This document shows, piece after piece, positions 1 through 7,065 of a stretch of 14,479 nt of DNA (within the stretch, counting starts at the first letter, position 1; every line of letters begins with the position of its first letter). A program made the position numbers and the translations under genes. The stretch covers positions 75,479-89,957 of the forward strand of contig JAAVAA010000048.1 of assembly GCA_014804285.1 (NCBI GenBank), read 5' to 3'. This stretch comes from Lachnospiraceae bacterium (lineage in GTDB: Bacteria; Bacillota; Clostridia; Lachnospirales; Lachnospiraceae). A model generated the notes under the pieces. It did no database searches and was not told where the DNA came from. It saw only the letters and a program-made list of their open reading frames with translations.

Positions 1-57
1 GTTTCTGAATGATATTATTTTTCAGTGCCCCGGCAAATGTTCAACGGAGGAATGCGT

Positions 58-972
58 ATGAATGGCAATGCCATATATTGTTCTACATTTAATTTGGACT
101 CTTCCGAAACAGTAGCATACAATAATCCCTTGTTTCCAGCTTATGTCAGGTACGGAATTCTATCCTCTTACCCGGATTACTCTGCTGTCAGTCATTGGCA
201 TGAGGATTTGGAATTTATTGTGATAAAAAAGGGAAGCATGACTTACAATGTAAACGGAGAATTAATCGAACTGCCTGAAGGAAGCGGCATCATGGTAAAC
301 AGCAGGCAATTACATTACGGCTTTTCACCGGAATATAAAGAATGTGAATTTGTCTGTATTTTACTTTCGCCAAAACTGTTGTCGGGAAATGAATGGTTTT
401 ATCAAAATTATATTGAATCCGTTACCAAAAACTCCTCATATCCTTATCTATATCTGGTCGGGGAAGAATGGAAAATTTCTATTTTAGAAAAAATAGACAG
501 ACTATATTCAGATTTTGCCTCGCAGTCAAAACAGGAGTTGCCCTATTTTGCGCTGGTAGATATGTTCCTATCGATCATGAAAACATTATACGAAAATTTA
601 GATGTTACCCCCCATGGCTCGCTGAAGGAATTGAACGAACTGTCCTCATTAAGAAATATGATCACATATATTGAAGAACATTTCACACAACGTATTACCC
701 TTGAAAGTATAGCGTCAGCCGGAGCCTGCTGTAAAAGCCGATGTTCTTTACTCTTTAAAAGATATCTCCGCGAAACTCCCATGACCTATATCGCCAAACT
801 TCGCCTGCGTAAAAGTCTTGATGCCTTATTGAATTCTGATAAAAGCATTACAGACATCGCTTATGAATGTGGATTTTGCGGAGCAAGCTATTACTGTGAA
901 ACATTTCAAAAATATTATGGAATATCTCCTTTGAAATACCGGAAAGCACAAAGCCGTATCCCACACCATTAA
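58..972 (+). CDS. AraC-family transcriptional regulator with N-terminal cupin domain
   Basis: 304-residue DNA-binding regulator. Residues about 35-110 form a cupin-like sensor domain (H46 and H48 in an HWHEDLEF motif, with a following PEGSG turn). Residues about 195-297 form the AraC pair of helix-turn-helix motifs: the first around RITLESIASAG, the second around SITDIAYECGF, followed by the family's YYGISPLKYR ending. The frame is open from a GTG at 25, but ATG 58 is chosen because GGAGG at 46-50 sits 7 nt before it; ATG 52 would be only 1 nt from that site. The gene converges on the metal-pump gene and has no obvious target next to it on its own strand; the effector (a small ligand such as a sugar or peptide in this family) is unknown. 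The family call is firm; the regulon cannot be read from this window. Confidence 0.9.
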   Translation: MNGNAIYCSTFNLDSSETVAYNNPLFPAYVRYGILSSYPDYSAVSHWHEDLEFIVIKKGSMTYNVNGELIELPEGSGIMVNSRQLHYGFSPEYKECEFVCILLSPKLLSGNEWFYQNYIESVTKNSSYPYLYLVGEEWKISILEKIDRLYSDFASQSKQELPYFALVDMFLSIMKTLYENLDVTPHGSLKELNELSSLRNMITYIEEHFTQRITLESIASAGACCKSRCSLLFKRYLRETPMTYIAKLRLRKSLDALLNSDKSITDIAYECGFCGASYYCETFQKYYGISPLKYRKAQSRIPHH

Positions 973-1008
973 TAGAAGCAGAACACGGCTTTGTCAAAGA
1001 CCCCTTCC

Positions 1009-3024
1009 TTATAATTTTTTTACGAACAGGCAACGGATTGCATTCAACACCGCAAGGATCATAACACCTACGTCCGCAAAAATCGCCAGATACATATTCG
1101 CAATACCCACAGCCCCTAATGCAAGGCAGGCAAATTTAACCGCCAGTGCAAATACAATATTCTGATAGACAATCCTCAAGCATTTCCTTGAAATCTTGAT
1201 TGCCTTCGCAATCTTGACCGGGTCATCATCCATCAAAACAATGTCTGCCGCTTCGATTGCCGCATCTGACCCCATCGCGCCCATGGCAATACCGATGTCC
1301 GCTCTGGAAAGCACCGGTGCGTCATTGATACCGTCACCGACAAATGCCAATTTTGCTTTACCCTGCTTCGCCCGCAGGAGTTCTTCTACTTTTTCCACCT
1401 TATCAGCCGGCAGAAGCTCACTGTAAACCTCGTCAATTTTAAGTGAGGCAGCTACCTGATCTGCCACTTTCTTTGCATCCCCGGTCAGCATAACGGATCT
1501 TTCTACCCCTGCCTTCTTTAATTCCACAATCGCTTCCTTCGCATGAGGCTTTATAATATCGGAGATTACGATATGTCCCGCATATTCCCCATTGATTGCC
1601 ATGTGAATGATTGTTCCTGTCTGATGGCAGTCTTGATACGGAATGTTCAAGTGCTTCATCAGTTTATCATTTCCCGCAGCTACTTCTTTGCCGTCTACTT
1701 TTGCTGTCACACCATTTCCGCTTATCTCCTGTATATCTGATACACGGGTTCTGTCAATTTCTTTTCCATATGCCCGCTGTAAGCTTTTGCTGATTGGGTG
1801 GGAAGAAGCACTCTCTGCCAGAGCCGCATACTCAATCAGCTTCTCATTCTCTATTACAGAATGATGAATGCCATTTACCTCAAAAACACCTTTTGTCATG
1901 GTTCCGGTTTTGTCAAAGACAACATATTTAGTCTGGGAAAGGATTTCCAGATAGTTAGAGCCTTTCACCAACACACCCTCTTTGCTTGCGCCTCCAATAC
2001 CTGCAAAGAAGCTCAAAGGAATACTGATTACTAACGCACAAGGGCAGCTGATAACTAAAAAGGTCAATGCCCGGTAAATCCAGACACCCCAGTCCGCGGA
2101 TAGCCCCATAAAGAGCATGCGTATCACAGGAGGAAGAAACGCCAGCGCCAATGCACAGTAGCAGACAGCCGGAGTATAAAGCTTCGCAAACTTTGAGATA
2201 AAATCCTCCGACTTTGATTTGCGGGAGCTTGCATTTTCTACTAAATCCAAAATCTTGGAAACCGTGGATTCTCCAAACTCTTTCGTCGTCTGTATCTTCA
2301 ATACGCTTGTCATACTGATACATCCGCTGATTACCTCATCGCCAGCATTTGCCTCCCTCGGCAGACTTTCCCCGGTTAATGCGCTGGTATTCAGACTGGA
2401 TGAGCCCTCAATGATAATTCCATCAATCGGCACTTTTTCTCCCGGCTGAACAACGATAACACTTCCAATCTCTACTTCATCCGGGTCTACCTTCTCCAGT
2501 TTTCCGTCTCTCTCTATATTCGCATAATCGGGACGGATATCCATCAGATTGCTGATATTGCGGCGGCTCTTGCCCACTGCGTAGCCCTGGAACCATTCGC
2601 CAATCTGATAAAACAGCATAACGGCAATTGCTTCTAAATATTCACCATTCTCATAAATAGCTAGCGCCATTGCCCCAATGGTAGCCACTGCCATCAGAAA
2701 ACTCTCGTCAAATACCTGACGATTTTTAATGCCTTTTACCGCTTTCCTTAAAATGTCATATCCGATAATAAAGTAATCCATCAGATAACAAGCGAAACGT
2801 ATCCATCTCCCCGCAGATGGGAATAAATATTTGTCAATCTTATCAAACGTCTCTGCGGAAATGAACTGGAGAGCCAGTAATATGACCGCTGTAATCAAAA
2901 TCCGGATCATCATGATCCTCTGCTTTTTGGTCATGCCTCCTTTGCGGCTACCGATAAAAATGAGAACAATGGCAGCCATTATGATCACGACCGTCAGCAG
3001 TATGCTTATCACTAATTCCTGCAT
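1009..3024 (-). CDS. cadA: P1B-type heavy-metal-translocating ATPase (Zn/Cd/Pb exporter type)
   Basis: 671-residue membrane pump that uses ATP to export soft divalent metals. Visible in order: N-terminal hydrophobic segments (about 1-25, 40-56, 75-95, 107-140), the actuator motif TGES at 217-220, the membrane CPC metal site at 327-329, the phosphorylated aspartate D371 in DKTGT, H409 of the SSHP nucleotide-binding motif, and GDGINDAP at 563-570. K630 in the penultimate helix and D651 (DVG) in the last helix match the P1B-2 Zn/Cd/Pb group rather than copper pumps. There is no N-terminal HMA domain; a free-standing HMA protein is encoded just upstream instead. ATG 3024 is preceded by GAAAGGAGAT; the frame also extends to a TTG at 3042, which would begin inside that ribosome-binding site. 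The first helix at residues 3-24 (LVISILLTVVIIMAAIVLIF) is extra and unusual for the family. The gene symbol is by family resemblance only. Confidence 0.93.
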   Translation of the reverse strand: MQELVISILLTVVIIMAAIVLIFIGSRKGGMTKKQRIMMIRILITAVILLALQFISAETFDKIDKYLFPSAGRWIRFACYLMDYFIIGYDILRKAVKGIKNRQVFDESFLMAVATIGAMALAIYENGEYLEAIAVMLFYQIGEWFQGYAVGKSRRNISNLMDIRPDYANIERDGKLEKVDPDEVEIGSVIVVQPGEKVPIDGIIIEGSSSLNTSALTGESLPREANAGDEVISGCISMTSVLKIQTTKEFGESTVSKILDLVENASSRKSKSEDFISKFAKLYTPAVCYCALALAFLPPVIRMLFMGLSADWGVWIYRALTFLVISCPCALVISIPLSFFAGIGGASKEGVLVKGSNYLEILSQTKYVVFDKTGTMTKGVFEVNGIHHSVIENEKLIEYAALAESASSHPISKSLQRAYGKEIDRTRVSDIQEISGNGVTAKVDGKEVAAGNDKLMKHLNIPYQDCHQTGTIIHMAINGEYAGHIVISDIIKPHAKEAIVELKKAGVERSVMLTGDAKKVADQVAASLKIDEVYSELLPADKVEKVEELLRAKQGKAKLAFVGDGINDAPVLSRADIGIAMGAMGSDAAIEAADIVLMDDDPVKIAKAIKISRKCLRIVYQNIVFALAVKFACLALGAVGIANMYLAIFADVGVMILAVLNAIRCLFVKKL

Positions 3025-3050
3025 GATAAAATCTCCTTTCAAGATTTACT

Positions 3051-3066
3051 TAATTGTTTAATTATA
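3051..3066. promoter_or_regulatory. Candidate ArsR-type operator and -10 region of the metal pump gene
   Basis: TAATT-GTTT-AATTA is an inverted repeat at 3051-3064. It overlaps a minus-strand TATAAT (3066 down to 3061) that could serve as a -10 for the ATPase gene starting at 3024; no good -35 is visible. The plus-strand 12-mer TTGTTTAATTAT at 3054-3065 differs by one base from TTGTTTAATTGT at 3404-3415 in the arsR/HMA promoter region, which suggests the same repressor binds both. Operator function is inference. Confidence 0.5.
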
Positions 3067-3073
3067 TTTTGTA

Positions 3074-3121
3074 AAAATGACACCCTGAAACTGCAATACT
3101 GCATTTTAAGGGTGCCATTTT
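3074..3121 (-). terminator. Long hairpin between HMA gene and metal pump gene (terminator/attenuator)
   Basis: Arms 3074-3095 and 3100-3121 pair at 19 of 22 positions around an ATAC loop. The pairs run from AAAATG/CATTTT through CACCCT/AGGGTG to TGCA/TGCA, with mismatches at 80/115, 87/108 and 91/104. On the minus strand the hairpin is followed by T residues (CATTTTTAC), so it could end or reduce transcription coming from the HMA gene before the pump. It is also T-rich on the plus side (CCATTTTG), so it may work in both directions. Confidence 0.6.
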
Positions 3122-3138
3122 GTCACAGAGCTTTTGTC

Positions 3139-3357
3139 TTAAAGGAATATCTCGCAGTCCGGCTCTACCTTTTTACAAGCCTTCAATACTTCCTCCATCA
3201 CAGCTTTCGGCTCCTGCCCCTCGTCAAATTCCACGATCATCTTCTGGGTCATAAAGTTGACTGTTGCACTCTGCACACCGGCAGTCTTGCGGGCTGCATC
3301 CTCCATCAGATTTGCACAGTTGGCACAGTCTACCTCGATTTTGTAAGTCTTTTTCAT
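3139..3357 (-). CDS. Small heavy-metal-associated (HMA) domain protein, metal-chaperone-like
   Basis: 72 residues, essentially one ferredoxin-like HMA domain. The metal-binding CxxC is C11-A-N-C14 in the context EVDCANCA, a variant of the usual GMxCxxC with Asp before the first Cys. The following AxKTAGVQSATVNF and the repeated beta-strand pattern fit the family. The protein ends with further acidic and Cys residues (CKKVEPDCEIF). Such domains deliver or sense soft metals for P1B-ATPases; here it stands alone just upstream of a pump lacking its own HMA domain, so it probably replaces that domain in trans (inference). ATG 3357 follows AAAGGGG. Transcription probably starts in the divergent region shared with arsR. 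Confidence 0.88.
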   Translation of the reverse strand: MKKTYKIEVDCANCANLMEDAARKTAGVQSATVNFMTQKMIVEFDEGQEPKAVMEEVLKACKKVEPDCEIFL

Positions 3358-3391
3358 AGGAATAATCCCCTTTCTGAATATTTTAAATTTT

Positions 3392-3415
3392 ACAATTAAT
3401 TACTTGTTTAATTGT
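3392..3415. promoter_or_regulatory. Candidate ArsR operator between the divergent HMA and arsR genes
   Basis: Perfect 8-bp inverted repeat ACAATTAA (3392-3399) and TTAATTGT (3408-3415) with an 8-nt spacer. It overlaps the -35 element of the arsR promoter at 3404-3409. AT-rich 8-8-8-type palindromes at the promoter are typical places for ArsR/SmtB dimers to bind until metal is sensed. The repeat is seen directly; the repressor assignment comes from its position next to arsR and the related repeat at the pump gene. Confidence 0.6.
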
Positions 3416-3432
3416 TATGGTTGCAGTATAAT
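3404..3432 (+). promoter_or_regulatory. Sigma-A-type promoter of arsR
   Basis: TTGTTT (3404-3409) and a consensus TATAAT (3427-3432) are separated by 17 bp. The predicted start lies near 3439, giving a leader of about 85 nt before the arsR ATG at 3523. The -35 sits inside the inverted repeat at 3392-3415, so a bound repressor would block RNA polymerase and give autorepression. Confidence 0.7.
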
Positions 3433-3473
3433 ACGGTAAGAAATGAAAGTCAATGTTTTAAGAGCACACCCTG

Positions 3474-3509
3474 CCAAATGGGCGAAAAGCATTTCCAATT
3501 GGGCGAAAA
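3474..3509 (+). repeat. Two 15-bp direct repeats, 21-bp period, in the arsR leader
   Basis: CCAAATGGGCGAAAA (3474-3488) and CCAATTGGGCGAAAA (3495-3509) differ at one base and start 21 bp apart, two turns of the DNA helix. The second copy ends one base before the GGAGG ribosome-binding site of arsR (3511-3515). It lies downstream of the predicted start site, so it would be part of the mRNA leader as well as possible protein-binding DNA. No function is recognised. Confidence 0.75.
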
Positions 3510-3522
3510 CGGAGGAATTAGT

Positions 3523-3888
3523 ATGCTAAAAAAAGAATTGCCACACCACCATACAGAAGAATCAGAAAACTCCCGTATACAGGAACAACTAAGTAATATT
3601 GACAATTTTCAGACGGTTGCAGAAGTCTTCAAACAGCTTGGGGACACCACCAGAATCCGCATCTTCTTTCTGCTGTGCCACTGTGAAGAGTGTGTGATCA
3701 ATATTTCCGCTCTGCTGGATATGTCCAGCCCTGCTGTATCCCATCACCTGCGGCCGTTACGCAACAGTGGTCTTATCGTCAGCCGCCGTGAAGGGAAGGA
3801 AGTCTATTACCGGGCAGCAGACACACCGCAAAGTCAGCTTCTGCACCAGATGATCGAGCAGGTTATGGAAATCGCCTGTCCCAAATAA
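3523..3888 (+). CDS. ArsR/SmtB-family metal-sensing repressor
   Basis: 121-residue winged-helix repressor that releases DNA on binding metal. The core runs from VFKQLGDTTRIRIFFLL to the recognition helix MSSPAVSHHLRPLRNSGLI (about 67-85) and the wing SRREGKEVYYR. Candidate ligands are H8-H10 near the N-terminus plus C52, C54 and C57 in CHCEEC, resembling the alpha3/alpha3N thiolate site of CadC-type sensors for Cd, Pb or Zn. D100, H108 and E112 could form an alpha5 site, but the His usual two residues after the Asp is Gln here. The frame is open from 3412, but ATG 3523 follows GGAGG by 7 nt. It is divergent from the HMA and pump genes, its likely targets. The exact metal cannot be decided from sequence. 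Confidence 0.92.
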   Translation: MLKKELPHHHTEESENSRIQEQLSNIDNFQTVAEVFKQLGDTTRIRIFFLLCHCEECVINISALLDMSSPAVSHHLRPLRNSGLIVSRREGKEVYYRAADTPQSQLLHQMIEQVMEIACPK

Positions 3889-3891
3889 AAG

Positions 3892-3915
3892 ATATCTTGC
3901 CTGACAGCAAGATAT
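3892..3915 (+). terminator. Hairpin between arsR and the downstream araC gene
   Basis: Perfect 9-bp stem ATATCTTGC (3892-3900) and GCAAGATAT (3907-3915) around a CTGACA loop, 3 nt after the arsR stop. Only TTTG follows, so this is a weak terminator at best; it may instead stabilise the arsR message or reduce read-through into the AraC gene. Confidence 0.4.
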
Positions 3916-3938
3916 TTGAAATAAAGGAAGGTATCACA

Positions 3939-4841
3939 ATGATAGATGAATTGACAGACATTCGCAGCTCTTTTATCAAGCACCACAACATGGATCATAT
4001 AAAAGCTATTGAATTATATCCCGGCATTGAATTAACCTACCTCACCCTGACAACAGACCATTTCTCTGTACATCATGCAGCTCTCGATCACATACTCGAA
4101 ATCAATTACTGTCATTCGGGACGCATTGGCTGGAATATGGGAAATGGAAACAGCGTCTATCTCGGTCCGAAAGATTTTTCACTTCACACCATGAAAGCCT
4201 GTGCTGATTCCGTAATGTCCCTTCCAGCCGGAAGTTATGAAGGGCTTACCATCAGCATTGACTTAAGAGAGCTTACAGATAATCCGCCGGAGGTACTCTC
4301 CGGAACCGGGATCACAGGGACATTTCTGTATGACAAATTCTGCAAGAACAGTCCCATTACCTCACTTGCAGGAAGCGAACATACAGAAAGTATTTTCTCC
4401 GCATTCTACAACCAACCGGAACATCTGCAGCTTTCCTTTCAGAAAATAAAGGTACTGGAACTTCTGCTGTATCTTGGAGGATTAAAAGTTGACTCCAAAA
4501 ACTGCCTGACGGAATATCAGTCAGAACAGATTGAAATTATCAGGAAAATTCATGAGCAGCTTGCGGAGCATATGGAACAGAGATTTACCATTGAATCACT
4601 ATCAAAACAATATTTAATAAACCCTACCACATTAAAAACCCTGTTCAAATCGGTCTATGGAACCTCGATTGCTGCCCACATGAAAGAACACCGCATGGAA
4701 CAGGCTGCAAAGTTACTCTGTGAAACCAGTTTAAGCATTGCTGAAATTGCAGAACGCGTAGGATATGACAGCCAGAGCCGCTTTACAGCAGCATTTAAAG
4801 CGTACTGCGGAAAGCTCCCCAAGGACTATCGGAACAATTGA
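3939..4841 (+). CDS. AraC-family transcriptional regulator
   Basis: 300 residues. The N-terminal half (about 30-130) is a poorly conserved effector domain with beta-strand character and a FSVHHAALDHILEINYCHSG stretch. The C-terminal AraC domain (about 195-297) shows both helix-turn-helix motifs: FTIESLSKQYLINPTTLKTL, then SIAEIAERVGYDSQSRFTAAF, ending in GKLPKDYR. The overall plan resembles PchR/siderophore-type AraC regulators of Clostridia, but no transporter follows. ATG 3939 is chosen because AAGGAAGG lies 7 nt upstream; the frame also contains a TTG at 3897 inside the intergenic hairpin. It lies 50 nt after arsR on the same strand and could be co-transcribed with it. The target is unknown. 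Confidence 0.9.
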   Translation: MIDELTDIRSSFIKHHNMDHIKAIELYPGIELTYLTLTTDHFSVHHAALDHILEINYCHSGRIGWNMGNGNSVYLGPKDFSLHTMKACADSVMSLPAGSYEGLTISIDLRELTDNPPEVLSGTGITGTFLYDKFCKNSPITSLAGSEHTESIFSAFYNQPEHLQLSFQKIKVLELLLYLGGLKVDSKNCLTEYQSEQIEIIRKIHEQLAEHMEQRFTIESLSKQYLINPTTLKTLFKSVYGTSIAAHMKEHRMEQAAKLLCETSLSIAEIAERVGYDSQSRFTAAFKAYCGKLPKDYRNN

Positions 4842-4872
4842 CACTCTTTGAAGGTGCTCCTTCTCCCCGTTG

Positions 4873-4933
4873 GAAATAAATCTGCCCTGTTCGGCAGTGT
4901 CTTATTGGTGATATGCTTCGCAGGATTTATTTC
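4873..4933 (+). terminator. Inverted repeat with inner hairpin after araC; possible terminator
   Basis: GAAATAAATC (4873-4882) and GATTTATTTC (4924-4933) form a perfect 10-bp outer stem. Inside it CTGCC (4882-4886) and GGCAG (4893-4897) form a second stem. The right arm runs into a T-rich tract (TTATTTCTTAATC). It lies in the 154-nt gap between the converging AraC gene and the 180-residue ORF, so a terminator role is plausible, but a 41-nt interior is not the standard form. The rest of the gap shows nothing recognisable. Confidence 0.35.
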
Positions 4934-4995
4934 TTAATCATAAAATCTCAATAAGCCTACATAATTTATTTGAAATCATTTAGCATTGAACTACA

Positions 4996-5538
4996 TTACA
5001 AAATCAACCTATTTTTCCCTCTTGTAACTAAAATTTGCCCCATCAAGGAAATAAGAAAATCTACTTGTAATCCCATATTGTTTAGTTCATCCAATGCCTG
5101 GGTATTTAACTCATTTATTCCTGAGCTATCAGCGTACAGCACCTTATGTTTTTGGGGCTTAGCTCTTTCGTCCTCATCACCCCAATCAAACTCCAAATAG
5201 TATCCTCCTGTCCCATCTTCATGGATAAATACTCCGTTGCCTTTTACTACACCGCCAGTCAATTTATTTGACCATGGTATATCCTTGATTGACTTATATA
5301 CCTTCTGCCTAAAGGCACTATCTTTTTTCATCCTTAATAAGGCTTTCTTTGAGATGATCACATTCCTCCCGCCGTGCATATCATATTTTTCCAGCATTGC
5401 GGTATCATACATTTCTGCAATATCTGTCTCTTCATTCACCTGCTGTAAGAGTTTATCAAATTCATCTCCGCACTTTTTGCTGTTACTTGATAAATTTACA
5501 GCATTAGTGATTTGCGGTAAAATAGCCTGAATATCCAT
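4996..5538 (-). CDS. Hypothetical protein, distant relative of the two upstream DUF6033-like proteins
   Basis: 180 residues with no signal peptide or membrane segment. It shares the core order of the two preceding proteins: a strand-helix unit NVIISKKALLRM (59-70, compare VVIAPNILEQM), a Lys-rich helix ending in IKDI, and a Gly-rich turn into HEDGT (106-110, compare HEDGS and HPDGT). The coiled-coil C-terminus of the pair is missing; instead the tail (about 137-170) has a predicted helix and a hydrophobic FLISLMGQILV segment. ATG 5538 follows AAAGG, 32 nt after the stop of the upstream gene, so it is the last gene of the LytTR operon. The function is unknown; homology to the pair is my inference from motif order, not an alignment score. 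Confidence 0.8.
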   Translation of the reverse strand: MDIQAILPQITNAVNLSSNSKKCGDEFDKLLQQVNEETDIAEMYDTAMLEKYDMHGGRNVIISKKALLRMKKDSAFRQKVYKSIKDIPWSNKLTGGVVKGNGVFIHEDGTGGYYLEFDWGDEDERAKPQKHKVLYADSSGINELNTQALDELNNMGLQVDFLISLMGQILVTRGKNRLIL

Positions 5539-5570
5539 GCAGCCAACCTTTCTGCGTATGCTATCAATTT

Positions 5571-6233
5571 TTAATCCGGTGTAATTGTATATGTAAATCT
5601 GCCTGTATTTATTGTAATGTTGGCAAGAGCTTCTGCCATAGACTGCTTTCTATAAGCAATCTCCATTTCACGTCTGCGCTCCTCTGACGCTTCCTGACTG
5701 CGTTCCAGACTTGCTTTCCGCTGTGCCGCTTCTTTCTCGCGTTTTGCTTTATTGATTTCATTAACCTCCCTTACCCGCTCTGGTGAATCACTGCAGCCAC
5801 CGATATACGTTACGCTTCCATCTTCATGAACTACCACACCGCCCGGTTCATAGACAAGTCCCTTTGCTGAAAATGATGCTTTCAACATTGGAATGGCATT
5901 AAAGAAATCATCTATCTTGCCCTCATAGTAAGCAGCCTTTTCCGGGTCATTTGCCATCTGTTCCAGAATGTTCGGTGCAATCACAACATCACTGCCGCTC
6001 ATGCTCTTTCCTGCCCTGTCAAGGCTTTGCTGGTCTTTCCCAACGCTCTGGATTCTCACATTGCCATATTTTGACCGGAGATATTCTGTGTAATCATCAA
6101 CCTTTGATGTGCCCGCCCCACCTGTTTTTTGTAACCGCTCCGCAAAACTTGTTCCGCTTGTGGCGGTTTTCTGTGTCCTGTTTGCATATTGGTATACACC
6201 CGCCAAAGCTCCGTTTATTCCTAAAATACTCAC
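5571..6233 (-). CDS. DUF6033-like protein, second tandem copy
   Basis: 220 residues, cytoplasmic by sequence. The N-terminus MSILGINGALAGVYQYAN is nearly identical to the upstream paralogue. A polar linker follows, then the conserved core (VVIAPNILEQMANDPEKAAYYE at about 83-104, HEDGS at 136-140) and a highly charged predicted coiled coil (about 150-200). The start is GTG 6233, not ATG, supported by GGAAGGAGAAGAATTATT in front, the same leader as the first copy. The 23-residue C-terminal extension of the first copy is absent. The name DUF6033 is recalled from Lachnospiraceae annotation and needs a profile search. The role is unknown; position in a LytTR/GHKL operon suggests an output or partner of that signalling system. 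Confidence 0.82.
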   Translation of the reverse strand: MSILGINGALAGVYQYANRTQKTATSGTSFAERLQKTGGAGTSKVDDYTEYLRSKYGNVRIQSVGKDQQSLDRAGKSMSGSDVVIAPNILEQMANDPEKAAYYEGKIDDFFNAIPMLKASFSAKGLVYEPGGVVVHEDGSVTYIGGCSDSPERVREVNEINKAKREKEAAQRKASLERSQEASEERRREMEIAYRKQSMAEALANITINTGRFTYTITPD

Positions 6234-6275
6234 AATAATTCTTCTCCTTCCCGATCAAATTCTCTTCCACAACTC

Positions 6276-6323
6276 CTCTGTCAGTCAGAGCTGCCTCTGC
6301 TCCCTTGCAATAAGTCCGAGCAG
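6276..6323 (-). other. Two small inverted repeats in the spacer between the tandem DUF6033-like genes
   Basis: CTGCTC (6297-6302) pairs with GAGCAG (6318-6323), and CTCTG (6276-6280) with CAGAG (6286-6290). Both fall in the 100-nt gap between the two paralogues, the only sizeable gap in the operon. They may fold in the mRNA and set relative expression or stability. No T-run follows, so they are not terminators. The evidence is weak. Confidence 0.25.
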
Positions 6324-6333
6324 TTATCTTCCT

Positions 6334-7065
6334 TTACTTCAAAATGCCCGGCATGGTTAAGGCACTCATTCCATAAGCCTCAATCACGGAACTCATAGTC
6401 TCCGGTGTTCCTGCATATGTAATCCTGCTTGTTTCTGCCGCCTGATTAGCAATAAGTTCTGTCATGCTCCGCTTCTTGTAAGCTATCTCCATCTCCTGTT
6501 TCCGCTTCTGGGCCGCCTCCTGACTGAGTTCTTGATATCGCCTTTTTCGCTTTGCCTTCTCTTCATCCTCAGCTTTTATTTTGGCCTCTATCTTTGCCCG
6601 AACCTCCGGTTTTAAATCACCGCTGATATAATGTGTGACAGTACCATCCGGATGGATGACTATACCAGAGGAATGAATTTCATGCCCCATTGCGGAAAGC
6701 TCTGCTTGAAACCTTGGCACTGAATTAAAGTAATCCTGTATCTTCTTTTCGTAATAGGCTGCTTTCTCAGGGTCATTTGCCATCTGTTCCAAAATATTTG
6801 ATGCAATCACAACATTGCCTGTTCCTGCGGTTCCCGCGCCAATATTATCCATGCTCCTTTGGTCTTTCCCCACATTCTGGATAGATACGCCCGCACCATA
6901 TCTCTGTTTTAGGTACTCCGTATAGGCATCTGCCTTTGATGCGCCCGTTTCCCCTGTTTTCTGTAACTGCTCTGTAAAGCTTGTTCCATTTGTAGCTGTT
7001 TTCTGTGCCCTGTTCGCATATTGATATACATCCGCCAAAGCTCCGTTTACTCCTAAAATACTCAT
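6334..7065 (-). CDS. DUF6033-like protein, first tandem copy
   Basis: 243 residues, the clear paralogue of the next gene: about three quarters of the first 50 residues are identical, and the block ILEQMANDPEKAAYYE (91-106) is identical. A Gly-rich turn with HPDG (138-141) and a charged predicted coiled coil (about 152-200) follow. An extra C-terminal tail (about 220-243) ends in the hydrophobic stretch SALTMPGIL. There is no signal peptide. ATG 7065 overlaps the stop of the histidine kinase in an ATGA, and GGAG lies 11 nt upstream inside the kinase gene, so translation is probably coupled. The function is unknown; the kinase coupling suggests a cytoplasmic partner or effector of that sensor (inference). 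Confidence 0.85.
   Translation of the reverse strand: MSILGVNGALADVYQYANRAQKTATNGTSFTEQLQKTGETGASKADAYTEYLKQRYGAGVSIQNVGKDQRSMDNIGAGTAGTGNVVIASNILEQMANDPEKAAYYEKKIQDYFNSVPRFQAELSAMGHEIHSSGIVIHPDGTVTHYISGDLKPEVRAKIEAKIKAEDEEKAKRKRRYQELSQEAAQKRKQEMEIAYKKRSMTELIANQAAETSRITYAGTPETMSSVIEAYGMSALTMPGILK

Noticed and set aside
973..1008. Terminator between the first AraC gene and the pump gene
   Set aside because: Only a 4-bp CTTT/AAAG stem can be drawn; too weak to call.
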